From positions 2,914,001 to 2,978,000 of the forward strand of contig NZ_CP020821.1 of NCBI RefSeq assembly GCF_002105755.1: a stretch of DNA of 64,000 nt. Direction: 5' to 3'. The notes under the pieces were generated by a model. The model did no database searches. It was not told the DNA's origin and worked only from the letters and a program-made list of their open reading frames with translations. This DNA is from Mycobacterium colombiense CECT 3035. Lineage in GTDB: Bacteria; Actinomycetota; Actinomycetes; Mycobacteriales; Mycobacteriaceae. Below are positions 1-8,128 of this stretch, one piece after another (positions within the stretch are counted from its first letter, which is position 1; every line of letters starts with the position of its first letter). Made by a program: the position numbers and the translations under genes.

Positions 1-828
1 TTTGCCGGCGTCGACGGGATCAGCCTGGTCGCCGACGAATGGAACCGCGGCTCCGACGGTGCCGGGCGCCCGAGCATCCTGATGTTGCACGGGGGCGGCC
101 AGAACCGCTTTTCCTGGAAAAACACCGGCCAGACGCTGGCCGATGAGGGACTGCACGTGGTGGCGCTGGATTCGCGGGGTCACGGCGACAGCGCCCGCTC
201 CCCCGACGCCGACTACGAGATCGAAACGCTCACCGGCGACGTCATGCGGGTGCTGGACGCAATCGGGCGGCCCGTGACGATCATCGGGGCCAGCATGGGC
301 GGGCTGACCGGCATCCTCGCCGCGCACCGGGCCGGCCCGGCGAAGGTCACCCGGTTGGTGCTCGTCGACGTCGTCCCCCGATTCGAAAAGGGCGGCAGCG
401 CCCGCATCCGCGACTTCATGTTCAGCGGCCTCGACGGCTTCGACTCGCTGGAGCAGGCCGCCGATGCCGTCGCCGCCTACCTGCCCTACCGAAGCAAGCC
501 GCGCAGCCCCGAGGGCCTGAAAAAGAACCTGCGACTGCGCGACGGCCGCTGGTATTGGCACTGGGACCCGGCCTTCATGACCAAGCCCGGCGACGATCCC
601 GAATTGCGCACCGAAAGCTTCGAGCAGGCCGCCAAGAACTTGACGATCCCCGTCCTGCTGATCCGCGGCAAGCTGTCCGACGTGGTGAGCCCCGAGGGTG
701 TCCGGCATTTCCTGGCCACCGTGCCGCGCGCCGAGTTCGTCGAGCTGTCCAACGCCGGGCACACCGCGGCCGGCGACGACAACGACGCGTTCAGCGACGC
801 GGTGGTGGCCTTCGTCAATCGCCGCTAG
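1..828 (+). CDS. alpha/beta hydrolase, BpoB-like (5' end outside window)
   Basis: The reading frame is open from base 1, so the start codon lies upstream of the window; the first internal ATG is at 82. It encodes an alpha/beta-hydrolase-fold enzyme of the non-haem 'bromoperoxidase' type (Rv1123c/BpoB in M. tuberculosis by position). Visible features are the oxyanion-side HGGGQ segment, the nucleophile elbow GASMGG with the catalytic Ser, an acidic residue in GKLSDVV, and the C-terminal AGHTAAG containing the catalytic His. No signal peptide is visible, so it is probably cytoplasmic. Substrate is unknown; most members act as esterases or lactonases. It converges on gnd2 with a 19 bp gap. Confidence 0.85.
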   Translation, partial: FAGVDGISLVADEWNRGSDGAGRPSILMLHGGGQNRFSWKNTGQTLADEGLHVVALDSRGHGDSARSPDADYEIETLTGDVMRVLDAIGRPVTIIGASMGGLTGILAAHRAGPAKVTRLVLVDVVPRFEKGGSARIRDFMFSGLDGFDSLEQAADAVAAYLPYRSKPRSPEGLKKNLRLRDGRWYWHWDPAFMTKPGDDPELRTESFEQAAKNLTIPVLLIRGKLSDVVSPEGVRHFLATVPRAEFVELSNAGHTAAGDDNDAFSDAVVAFVNRR

Positions 829-847
829 ATCTGATGGCGGCGACCCG

Positions 848-1870
848 CTAGTTCGCCGGCTTCTCGGCGTGCCCGCCGAATTGCTTGCGCATCGCCGAGA
901 GCGCCTTGTTGGCGAAGTCGTCGAGCTGGCGCGAGGCGAAACGCGACTGCAGCGCGGTGGTCAGCACCGGCGAGGGCACTCCCTCGTCGATCGCCGCGAT
1001 GGAGGTCCAGCGACCCTCCCCGGAGTCGGAGACCCGGCCGGAGAACTCCTTGAGCTCCGGCGACTCGTGCAGCGCGATCGCCGTCAGGTCCAGCAGCCAG
1101 GAACCGATGACGCTGCCGCGCCGCCACACCTCGGCCACCTCCGGAATGTCGAAGTCGTACTGGTAGAACTCCGGATTGGACAGCGGCGCGGTTTCGGCGT
1201 CACTTTCCTGCACGTGCTTGCCGATGTCGGCGTTGCGCAAGATGTTCAGCCCCTCGGCGAGCGAGGCCATCATGCCGTACTCGATTCCGTTGTGGACCAT
1301 CTTCACGAAGTGCCCGGCACCGGCCGGCCCGCAATGCAGGTATCCCTTCTCCGCCTGCCCGACCTCGCCGTCGCGGCCGGGTGTACGCGGCGCGGCGTCG
1401 ACGCCCGGCGCGACCGTGGCGAAGATGGGCTCTGCGTGCGCGAAGGCCTCGTCGTCGCCGCCGACCATCAGGCAGTAGCCGCGCTCGCGGCCCCAGACGC
1501 CGCCGCTGGTTCCGCAATCGAGGAAGTGAATTCCCTTCTCCGACAGCGTCTTCGCGTGACGAATGTCATCGCGGTAGTAGGAGTTGCCGCCGTCGATGAC
1601 GATGTCTCCGGAGTCGAGCGTCTTGGCCAGCTCATCGATCACCCCCGTGGTGATCGTCCCGGCCGGGACCATGACCCAGACCAGCCGCGGCGCCGTCAGC
1701 TTTTCGGCGAGCTCCTGTAGCGAGGACACCCCGGTGGTCTTGTCCTCCCCCGCCATCGCCTTGACCGCGTCGGGGTTGTGGTCGTAGACCACGCACTCGT
1801 GTCCGTCGGCGACCACGCGGCGGACGATGTTCGCGCCCATCCTGCCGAGGCCGATCATCCCAAGCTGCAT
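848..1870 (-). CDS. gnd2: 6-phosphogluconate dehydrogenase, decarboxylating (short type)
   Basis: Converts 6-phosphogluconate to ribulose-5-phosphate and CO2 in the oxidative pentose phosphate pathway. At 340 aa it is the short GndA-like class, not the ~470 aa class. The start is set at the ATG at 1870 because the Rossmann motif GLGRMG follows immediately (MQLGMIGLGRMG); the longer open frame upstream is not gnd-like. The substrate-binding stretch DCGTSGGVWG and the catalytic Lys/Asn segment KMVHNGIEYG are intact. It lies 13 bp downstream of zwf1 in the same direction, so the two enzymes of the oxidative branch very probably share an operon. Matches Rv1122 (340 aa). Confidence 0.95.
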   Translation of the reverse strand: MQLGMIGLGRMGANIVRRVVADGHECVVYDHNPDAVKAMAGEDKTTGVSSLQELAEKLTAPRLVWVMVPAGTITTGVIDELAKTLDSGDIVIDGGNSYYRDDIRHAKTLSEKGIHFLDCGTSGGVWGRERGYCLMVGGDDEAFAHAEPIFATVAPGVDAAPRTPGRDGEVGQAEKGYLHCGPAGAGHFVKMVHNGIEYGMMASLAEGLNILRNADIGKHVQESDAETAPLSNPEFYQYDFDIPEVAEVWRRGSVIGSWLLDLTAIALHESPELKEFSGRVSDSGEGRWTSIAAIDEGVPSPVLTTALQSRFASRQLDDFANKALSAMRKQFGGHAEKPAN

Positions 1871-1883
1871 CGTGGGTGTCTCC

Positions 1884-3293
1884 TTACTGTTGGGTGGGCT
1901 TGCTGCGCGGCAGCCACGGCTCGTGCCAGCTGTGGTGGCCCCGCAGCAGCGACTGTGCGGCCTCGGGTCCCCACGAGCCCTCGTCGTAATGATGAATGCG
2001 GCCGGGCCTGTCGAGCACCGGCTGCACGATTCGCCACGTCTCTTCGATGGCATCTTCGCGGGCGAACAATTGGCGATCCCCGTTGAAGGCGGCGTAGAGC
2101 AGCCTCTCGTAGGGCCGCACCGGTTCGCCGAGATCCTCGGCGAACGACGAGTCCAGGTGAACGTCGTGCCATGAATCGCCGACCTGGGCGGACAACTGCA
2201 GCCGCATACCGGGATCGGGGTCGATGCGCAGCACGATCTGGTTGCACTCGGGCGGCCGGCGGTTGGGCAGGAACGAAAATCCGGGGACGTGGTGCAGGAA
2301 CATCCGCACCTCGGTTACCTTCTCCGGCAACGCCTTTCCGGCGCGCAGGAAGATGGGCACCCCGGCCCAGCGCCAGTTGTCGATCTCGGTCCGCAGCGCG
2401 ATATAGGTCTCGGTGGTGGAATCCTTTGCCACACCGGCGACGTCGGTGTAGCCGCGGTACTGCCCCCGGACGCAACGTTGCGGATCCAGCGCCGGCATCG
2501 CCCGGAAGACCTCGGCTTTCTTGTCGTTCAGGTCGTCGGCACCCGCACCGACCGGGGGCTCCATGGCGACCAGGGCAAGCACCTGCAGCAGGTGGTTTTG
2601 CACGACGTCGCGAAGGGCGCCCACCGCGTCGTAGAACTTGCCGCGGTCCTCGATGCCGAAGTCCTCGGCCATCGTGATGTGGATCTCGGAGATGCTGTCG
2701 CGGTCCCACAGCTTGGCGAGTCCTCGATTGGCGAACCGCAGGTATTGCAGTTCTTCGACCGGCTGTTTGCCCAAAAAGTGGTCCACCCGCAGGATTTGGT
2801 CTTCGTCCAGCACCGCGCGCAGCCGCTCGTTGAGGTCGCGCGCCGAGTCCAGGTCGTGCCCGAACGGCTTCTCCACCGCCACCCTGGCCCGCTCCAGCAG
2901 GTCGGCCTTCGCCAGGTTCTCCACGATCGGCGCGAACAAGGCCGGCGGCATTTCCAGGTAATAGAGCGGATGAGAGTCCGACGGGATCTTCTTGGCCAGT
3001 TGCTTGTAGAGCCCTGCGTCGGTGACGTCGCCGTGTAGATAAGACAGCCGGCCCGCCAGCCGGTCGAACACGGCCTCGTCGAACGTCTCCCCCGATGCCT
3101 TGATGGCGTCGCGAGCCCGATCCTGCAGCTGCTCGACGGTGATGTCGTCACTGGCGACACCGACGATCGGGTGGCTGAGCATGTCGCGGCGCTCCAGCCG
3201 GTACAACGCCCGGAACGTCATCTTGCGCGCCAGATCACCGGTGATTCCGAAGATGACCAGCAGGTCAGATGGGTTAGTGTCGTCCTCGGCCAA
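1884..3293 (-). CDS. zwf1: glucose-6-phosphate 1-dehydrogenase
   Basis: First enzyme of the oxidative pentose phosphate pathway, giving 6-phosphogluconolactone and reduced cofactor. 469 aa, normal length. The N-terminal dinucleotide motif GITGDLARK and the signature RVDHFLGK with the catalytic His are intact, followed by the ELQYLRFAN segment of the C-terminal domain. Start ATG at 3293. It is first in the zwf1-gnd2 pair and is divergent from the cyclase gene at 3434; the 140 bp between them should hold both promoters. Equivalent to Rv1121. Confidence 0.95.
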   Translation of the reverse strand: MAEDDTNPSDLLVIFGITGDLARKMTFRALYRLERRDMLSHPIVGVASDDITVEQLQDRARDAIKASGETFDEAVFDRLAGRLSYLHGDVTDAGLYKQLAKKIPSDSHPLYYLEMPPALFAPIVENLAKADLLERARVAVEKPFGHDLDSARDLNERLRAVLDEDQILRVDHFLGKQPVEELQYLRFANRGLAKLWDRDSISEIHITMAEDFGIEDRGKFYDAVGALRDVVQNHLLQVLALVAMEPPVGAGADDLNDKKAEVFRAMPALDPQRCVRGQYRGYTDVAGVAKDSTTETYIALRTEIDNWRWAGVPIFLRAGKALPEKVTEVRMFLHHVPGFSFLPNRRPPECNQIVLRIDPDPGMRLQLSAQVGDSWHDVHLDSSFAEDLGEPVRPYERLLYAAFNGDRQLFAREDAIEETWRIVQPVLDRPGRIHHYDEGSWGPEAAQSLLRGHHSWHEPWLPRSKPTQQ

Positions 3294-3433
3294 AACCGCT
3301 CCTCCCGAAAGTCACCCGATCGGCTCCCTTGAGATCACTACCCGCGGCCGGCGGAGTCAACACTAGACACTGCCAATAGGGCCGACAACCCGAGTGGACC
3401 GGGCCCTTGAAAGCGCCTGAAAGGATGACCGCC

Positions 3434-4258
3434 ATGGCTGACGCGCTGCACGTCACGGTCTACCTGCTGGCCGGGATCGCCGCGATCGAGGGCGTTGGGC
3501 TGATCGTGCTGTGGCGGTTGCTGGTGCGCAGCCAACAGGAGCTCGACGAGCTGCGCCAGCGGACCGACGCCCGCAATCAGCTGCTGTCGGGCGGTCGCGA
3601 GGCCGTCAAAAGGGTGTGGAACACCGCCAACCTGATGCGCAAAGAGGGCTTCGGGGCGGCGGTGCGCAGCAGCATCGAGGACCTCGCGGACTGGGCCGAA
3701 GTCGAGCGACCCGACCTTGCCCGCGTCACCCCGGACGGCCGGGTGGTGATCTTGTTCTCCGACATCGAGGAATCGACCGCGCTCAACGAGCGGATCGGCG
3801 ACCGGGCGTGGGTGAAGCTGATCAGCTCGCACGACAAGCTGGTCTCGGATCTGGTGCAGCGCCGGTCCGGTCATGTGGTGAAGAGCCAGGGCGACGGGTT
3901 CATGATCGCGTTCGCGCGCGCCGACCAGGCGGTGCGGTGCGGCATCGACCTGCAGCGGGCGTTGCGCAGGGACGCAAACCGTAAGCGGCACGAGGAGATT
4001 CGCGTCCGGATCGGCATCCACATGGGTCGTTCGGTGCGCCGCGGCGACGACCTGTTCGGCCGCAACGTCGCGATGGCGGCTCGGGTCGCCGCGCAGGCGG
4101 TCGGTGGTCAGATCCTGGTAAGCCAGCCGGTGCGAGATGCCCTGGCCGATTCCGATGGCATCCGGTTCGACGACGGCCGCAACGTGGAGCTAAAGGGCTT
4201 TTCGGGCACCTACCGGTTGTTCGCCGTCGAGTCTCCGGCCGATTCCGAGCCGGACTGA
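3434..4258 (+). CDS. membrane-anchored class III adenylate/guanylate cyclase
   Basis: Predicted to make cAMP or cGMP from NTP. One N-terminal membrane helix (about residues 5-28, [21 protein letters not shown]) is followed by a charged linker and a C-terminal cyclase homology domain. Key residues: metal Asp in LFSDIEEST, second metal Asp in SQGDGF, and the Asn/Arg transition-state region in [10 protein letters not shown]. The start is chosen at 3434 because AAGGA lies nine bases upstream; in-frame ATGs at 3407 and 3425 are alternatives. By position it is the intact form of Rv1120c, which is a short remnant in M. tuberculosis. Its 3' end overlaps the small gene on the other strand. Confidence 0.85.
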   Translation: MADALHVTVYLLAGIAAIEGVGLIVLWRLLVRSQQELDELRQRTDARNQLLSGGREAVKRVWNTANLMRKEGFGAAVRSSIEDLADWAEVERPDLARVTPDGRVVILFSDIEESTALNERIGDRAWVKLISSHDKLVSDLVQRRSGHVVKSQGDGFMIAFARADQAVRCGIDLQRALRRDANRKRHEEIRVRIGIHMGRSVRRGDDLFGRNVAMAARVAAQAVGGQILVSQPVRDALADSDGIRFDDGRNVELKGFSGTYRLFAVESPADSEPD

Positions 4259-4419
4259 CCGCCGTCCCCGTTGTATTCGGCCAACCGCTGATGCAGGCGG
4301 TCGCGGACCTCGTCGGCGGTGTATGCGCGCCGCTTGCGTTGGTCGCGGACGACCAGCGCGCCCCCGGCGACGACACCGGCCGCACCCGCCAATCCCAGCC
4401 ACTTCCACACATTGCGCAT
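4210..4419 (-). CDS. small single-pass membrane protein, Rv1119c-like
   Basis: 69 aa. The N-terminus has one hydrophobic segment (about residues 7-23, [18 protein letters not shown]), then a basic stretch [21 protein letters not shown] and a polar tail. The layout is that of a tail-exposed inner-membrane protein of unknown function; the equivalent position in M. tuberculosis has the short hypothetical Rv1119c. It overlaps the 3' end of the cyclase gene by 49 bp tail to tail. Function not recognised. Confidence 0.6.
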   Translation of the reverse strand: MRNVWKWLGLAGAAGVVAGGALVVRDQRKRRAYTADEVRDRLHQRLAEYNGDGGQSGSESAGDSTANNR

Positions 4420-4574
4420 GACTCCAGGCTATGCGCAGCCGGACCGCTATGGCCCGGTTGTGATTGACTTGTGTGCCCGCAACGTTCGGCAGCGCAGCGC
4501 GCGTGACGTACCGGCGGGCCCACACTGGCGATGACAGCGACGAAAGTTGCAGCGGCGGACGGGCTTACACGAAG

Positions 4575-5255
4575 ATGCTCACGTTGGACCAGGCGCTGGA
4601 ACAGACCCGCACCGGAGACCTCTGGCTGTTTCGGGGCGGTTCGGGACCCGACCGCGCCATCCAGACGCTGACCAACAGCCCGGTGAACCACGTCGGGATG
4701 ACGGTGGCCATCGACGACCTGCCGCCGCTGATCTGGCACGCCGAACTCGGCGACAAGCTCGTCGACCTGTGGACAGGGACGAATCACCGTGGCGTGCAAC
4801 TCAACGACCTTGCGCAGTCGGTGTCGCAGTGGTCGCAGCGCTACCACCAGCGGTGCTGGCTGCGCCAGTTGACCCCGCCGGCCAACCGCGAGCAAGAGAA
4901 CACGCTGCTGCGCGTGATCGCCCGGATGGATGGCACCGCGTTTCCCACCACCATGCGCCTGACCGGCCGCTGGCTGCGTGGCCGGCTGCCGAACGCCTAC
5001 GACTGGACGCGCGGAATCCCGGTCGTGGACAGGAAGGTTCGCGAATCGACGCAGCGGCGCAAGGAGCGCCAGAAGCTCGGTCTGGAGGTGGCCTATTGCG
5101 CAGAAACGGTGGCCATCACCTATGAGGAAATGGGGTTGCTCACCACCGAGAAGTATTCCAATTACTTCGACCCCGGCTCGTTCTGGAGCGGTGACAGGCT
5201 CCCGCTGACACCGGGCTACGCGCTGGGCGACGAGATCGAGATCGCGGTCGGCTAG
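4575..5255 (+). CDS. permuted papain-like (YiiX/NlpC-P60 fold) protein, Rv1118c-like
   Basis: 226 aa from the ATG at 4575. The order of motifs is that of circularly permuted papain-fold proteins of the YiiX type: an early GDLWLFRGG with NHVGMTV (candidate catalytic His about residue 36), and the candidate catalytic Cys late, in VAYCAETVA. There is no signal peptide. Family members act as amidases, peptidases or acyltransferases on cell-wall or lipid substrates, but the substrate here cannot be told. It converges on the ABM gene with a 7 bp gap. Longer upstream starts exist (to 4464), but that N-terminus is low-complexity and does not look conserved. Confidence 0.75.
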   Translation: MLTLDQALEQTRTGDLWLFRGGSGPDRAIQTLTNSPVNHVGMTVAIDDLPPLIWHAELGDKLVDLWTGTNHRGVQLNDLAQSVSQWSQRYHQRCWLRQLTPPANREQENTLLRVIARMDGTAFPTTMRLTGRWLRGRLPNAYDWTRGIPVVDRKVRESTQRRKERQKLGLEVAYCAETVAITYEEMGLLTTEKYSNYFDPGSFWSGDRLPLTPGYALGDEIEIAVG

Positions 5256-5262
5256 TCGAGGA

Positions 5263-5586
5263 TCACCCGACCGCCATCTCGCCCATCTCGGACCAGCCCG
5301 TGGCGTCGATGGTCTGGTTGATGATCTTGGGCGTGGACTTCAGCGCCTGCGGGACCTCTTGGATGAAGCGCTTGAAGTGCTCGCTGTTGACGTGGATGCC
5401 GCCCGCCTCGTCGTCGCGGAACGCCTCCACCAAGACGTACTCCGCCGGGTCGTCCAGGCTGCGCGACCAGTCGAACCACAGATTGCCTTCTTCGGCCCGG
5501 GTCGCCGCGGTAAACGGCGCGACGAGTTCGGGCCAGCGGTCGGTCCACTCGGGTTTGGTCTCGAACTTGACGACGATGAAGATCAT
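5263..5586 (-). CDS. ABM-domain (antibiotic biosynthesis monooxygenase-like) protein, Rv1117-like
   Basis: 107 aa. Short dimeric ferredoxin-like (ABM) fold: MIFIVVKFETKPEWTD, then the hallmark NLWFDWSRSLDDP and VEAFRDDEAGGIHVNSEHFKRF with the conserved His. Members include quinol monooxygenases and haem-degrading proteins; which applies is not clear. It is unlinked to same-strand neighbours, with a 377 bp non-coding stretch upstream. Confidence 0.85.
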   Translation of the reverse strand: MIFIVVKFETKPEWTDRWPELVAPFTAATRAEEGNLWFDWSRSLDDPAEYVLVEAFRDDEAGGIHVNSEHFKRFIQEVPQALKSTPKIINQTIDATGWSEMGEMAVG

Positions 5587-5727
5587 TGCGGCCCCGCCTC
5601 GGTTGTGTTCCGGTTACGCCCGCCCGGTCTCCGCGGGCAGCGCCAGCCTATCCGCCCGTGGGCGCCGCCGCGCCGGCCTCCGGGCGCCCACCGCCGGTAG
5701 GTAGTTCGCTTCGGTAATGGTCAGAGC

Positions 5728-5769
5728 AAAGTGTGCTCATGCGTCACACCTGACACATGAGCACACTTT
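5728..5769. repeat. perfect 14 bp inverted repeat with nested stem, in a 377 bp gene-free gap
   Basis: Arms AAAGTGTGCTCATG (5728-5741) and CATGAGCACACTTT (5756-5769) are exact reverse complements. Inside the loop GTCA (5743-5746) pairs with TGAC (5751-5754), so the whole 42 nt can form one long hairpin with a single mismatch and a 4 nt loop. A-run/T-run flanks make it resemble a bidirectional terminator. It lies about 195 bp past the corrected end of the NlpC/P60-like gene and about 140 bp upstream of the ABM start, so an operator role is also possible. I see no gene in the remainder of 5587-5963, which is AT-richer than its surroundings. Confidence 0.75.
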
Positions 5770-6007
5770 CGCCGCTTGACAGCTCTTCCCCGGCGCTGGG
5801 TGGCGTAGCTCACAGAAGGGCGTTAACCGGTGGTATTTCACTTTTCCGCGTAACAGCCGGATCAGCGGTGCCCGCGGAGAGAAATAACTCTTTCTTATCC
5901 CCGCCGGCTTGCACCCTATTCGTTATTCATTCGCAATTCACGCGTGGCCGGATAAAGGGTAATTCAGGGCGCCGGCGGAGGCGGGACGTCCGGCGCCGGG
6001 GCGTCGA

Positions 6008-6550
6008 TCAAAACGGCCGGCGCAGGCGGCGGAGCATCCGGCGCGGGCGGGGGCGGCGGGGCGTCCGGCGGCGGGGGCGGCGCGTCCGGCGGGGCGGCGG
6101 GGCGTCGGGCGGGGGCGGCGGCGCGAACAAGGGCGGCGGCGTGCCACCATCTTCCGGCGGCATCGGGAGGAACATGTGGTGGGTGAATCCGGCCTGGTAG
6201 GCGCCCGCACCACCGATGTGCACGCCGCCACGTTCGCCACTGGACACCGGCGTTCCGTCCGGCAGCGTCACGGCGGTGTGCCCGCCGTTCCAGCCGATGA
6301 CCAAGGCGTTGGGGGCGGTTCCGTACTGGAACCCGCGCGCCAGCAATGCGCCCTCTTCGTTTCCGGTGTTGAATCGATCTCCGAAAACGGGCCTGTCAGT
6401 TGCCGCATTCGCAATCCACGAAGCAAGTCCCGAACAATCGGTACCGGCCGGCGAATCGCCACCCGGAATATAGGGCGTGCCGGAGACCTGACCGATCAAC
6501 GACATCAATGTTGCAATAACGACCATGGCCAGGGAGGCTAGCAATAACAT
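6008..6550 (-). CDS. exported NlpC/P60-like protein with Pro-rich tail (tail likely frameshifted)
   Basis: 180 aa as read. A short hydrophobic N-terminus (about residues 2-21) serves as signal or anchor. GTDCSGLASW carries the NlpC/P60-type Cys and WNGGHTAVTL the His, so it is a candidate cell-wall hydrolase, or a binding homologue, outside the membrane; it corresponds by place to the exported Rv1115. A TAA stop sits directly before the ATG at 6550, fixing the start. After PPPPPDAPPP the frame turns into Arg-rich residues. One extra C at the G-run 6091-6094 (C on the coding strand) gives instead a regular PPPPPDA-type tail ending at a TGA at 5964-5966, about 195 aa in all. Confidence 0.75.
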   Translation of the reverse strand: MLLLASLAMVVIATLMSLIGQVSGTPYIPGGDSPAGTDCSGLASWIANAATDRPVFGDRFNTGNEEGALLARGFQYGTAPNALVIGWNGGHTAVTLPDGTPVSSGERGGVHIGGAGAYQAGFTHHMFLPMPPEDGGTPPPLFAPPPPPDAPPPRRTRRPRRRTPRRPRPRRMLRRLRRPF

Positions 6551-6571
6551 TTATTGTGAACCAAAATTTGT

Positions 6572-6609
6572 GGCGCAGGTCATTTGCTATACGGACAATG
6601 ACCTGCGCC
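6572..6609. repeat. perfect 13 bp inverted repeat upstream of the NlpC/P60-like gene
   Basis: GGCGCAGGTCATT (6572-6584) and AATGACCTGCGCC (6597-6609) are exact reverse complements separated by 12 bases. It begins 22 bp upstream of the start codon at 6550 and lies 110 bp past the stop of the coiled-coil gene on the same strand. There is no T-run, so it is either a protein-binding palindrome controlling the 6550 gene, a 5'-UTR hairpin, or a tail-less terminator. Confidence 0.7.
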
Positions 6610-6719
6610 GCACCAGAGCAAACTTATTACACAGCGGTATATTTTTCGCAGCAAAATACCTGTGCTACCGGGGCGCCGGTTCAGCAACTTCCCGCGGACG
6701 CATCCCAAGCGGTGATCGG

Positions 6720-7079
6720 CTAGGACTTGGCGGGGCCTCGTTCGCTTTGCGCCGTCTCACGGTCGACGTCGGCTTGCTCCCGTATTGCACGGGCTCGGAC
6801 GCGCTTGCGCTGTTCGTCCTTGCGTCGCAGCCGCTCGCGCTCGCGCTCGGCGGCCGTTCCCTCGCGCTCGTCCGCGCGCAGCTCTCGCTCGTCTGCCACC
6901 AGCTCGCGGTCGTCCGCGATCCGCTCGCGCTGGTCGGCCACGCGGTCTCTTCTACCGGCCTGGAATTCGCGTCGCCTCAGTTCGGCCTCGCGCTGGACCA
7001 GCTCCCTTTCGCGCTCATCGAGCTCGTGGACCCGGCGTTCCAGCTCCGCGGGCGGCTCGACACGGTTCTCCGCGGCCAC
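6720..7079 (-). CDS. highly charged coiled-coil protein of unknown function
   Basis: 119 aa, almost entirely Arg/Glu/Asp/Ala/Leu with strong heptad character and no membrane segment. The central part repeats a short unit seen as VADQRERI, ADDRELV, ADERELR and ADEREG. The N-terminal ERRVHELDERERELVQRE is also coiled-coil. The opposite strand has a long open frame over the same bases, but its product is a low-complexity translation of the same repeats, so the minus strand is preferred. Function not recognised; such proteins are often scaffolds. Minor repeat-driven composition could also mean a non-functional low-complexity tract. Confidence 0.55.
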   Translation of the reverse strand: MAAENRVEPPAELERRVHELDERERELVQREAELRRREFQAGRRDRVADQRERIADDRELVADERELRADEREGTAAERERERLRRKDEQRKRVRARAIREQADVDRETAQSERGPAKS

Positions 7080-7166
7080 AGCTCACCCTAACGCCGGACA
7101 GTCGGCCGTTCGACCGAGCTGGAGCCGCGCATCGCCGGCAAGGCCCGGTCGATCAGCGATCTTCGC

Positions 7167-7550
7167 TCAGAGGGGTGTCCAAATCCCGTTGTTCCAGATC
7201 CCCCAGTTGCCGGCGCCGGTGGGATTCCACATCATCTGAGCCCCGGGCGCCCAGGCCGGTTGGGGTGGCGGCGGCGGGGCCCACGCCGGCGGCGGTCCCC
7301 AGGGCCCCCACCCTGCCGGCGCGGACGGGCCGCCCGGGCGTTGCCAATCGTGGCAGTGATTCCAGTCCCAGTCCGCCACGTTGCCCCAGGTGGGGTTCCA
7401 AGGATCGCCCGGGCACCAATGACCGGTGGGTGCCGGGGGCGGGGCCGCCCGAGCGACGGTGCCACCGGCCAGACCCAGAGCGGACAGAACCAACGCGCCG
7501 CCCGCAGCCACGCTCGCACACCGCCGCACCGCGCTCTTCACAGTCGCCAT
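7167..7550 (-). CDS. secreted Trp/Pro/Gly-rich protein
   Basis: 127 aa from the ATG at 7550. An N-terminal signal peptide (basic SAVRRC, hydrophobic VAAGGALVLSALGLAGG, cleavage near ARA-AP) precedes a mature part rich in Trp, Pro and Asn. It contains GHWCPGDPWNPTWG and WDWNHCHDW with two Cys that could form a disulfide. This GHWCPG pattern recurs in small exported mycobacterial proteins of unknown role. It is located in the variable island between the coiled-coil and VOC genes. Confidence 0.7.
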   Translation of the reverse strand: MATVKSAVRRCASVAAGGALVLSALGLAGGTVARAAPPPAPTGHWCPGDPWNPTWGNVADWDWNHCHDWQRPGGPSAPAGWGPWGPPPAWAPPPPPQPAWAPGAQMMWNPTGAGNWGIWNNGIWTPL

Positions 7551-7606
7551 CTCCCAAGAATTTCCCTCGGCGGGGATCCCGGCAAGTAGCAATTCGCAGC
7601 CTCGAC

Positions 7607-8005
7607 TCAGAGTCCGAACTTCGCCCGCGCTTCCTCGGTCACCGGGGTGAAGAGGTTGACCAGGTTTCCGTCCGGATCCCGGAACAACAACGCGCGGTTT
7701 CCCCAGGGCATCGTGGTCGGCGCCGTCACGACCTCACCCACGTGCTCGCGAAGCCGCACGTACTCGGCGTCCACGTCCTCGACGATGAACTCCAGGATGG
7801 CGCTGCGGTTGGCCGCCGGTTCGGCGGATCCCTCGCCGAACAGCGGGACGGTCTTCTCGCTGCCGATGGCCAGCGTGCCGATCGGCGTCGGGATCTCGGC
7901 GAACAGCTCGTTGCCCCAGATCGCGGAGATGCCGGTCACCATCTCGTAGAAGCCGACGAGCCGCCCGACGTCGGCCGTGATGATGCGGGTCGAAATGAAT
8001 TTCAT
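7607..8005 (-). CDS. VOC/glyoxalase-family protein
   Basis: 132 aa, one vicinal-oxygen-chelate domain pair: MKFISTRIITADVGRLVGFYEMVTG at the start of the first beta-alpha-beta-beta-beta module and FRDPDGNLVNLFTP at the end of the second. A Glu in ILEFIVEDVD and the final Glu/Asn region are candidate metal ligands, but the early His of true glyoxalases is absent. Function (isomerase, dioxygenase or binding protein) cannot be assigned. Confidence 0.8.
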   Translation of the reverse strand: MKFISTRIITADVGRLVGFYEMVTGISAIWGNELFAEIPTPIGTLAIGSEKTVPLFGEGSAEPAANRSAILEFIVEDVDAEYVRLREHVGEVVTAPTTMPWGNRALLFRDPDGNLVNLFTPVTEEARAKFGL

Positions 8006-8128
8006 GCGGTCCCTCCAGGTGAGAGCGGTCGGTGTCCGGGCACCGAATGCTAAACGCCGCCTCCGACAACCCCGAGGGATCGGACGAGAGTTCGCGAAGC
8101 CACCGGTCGACCGCTGCCCGGCTTCGCG

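Noticed and set aside
5757..6200. 147-codon open frame on the + strand over the hairpin gap
   Set aside because: Its second half is the antisense of the Pro-rich tail and its first half has no conserved features; no ribosome-binding site is seen.
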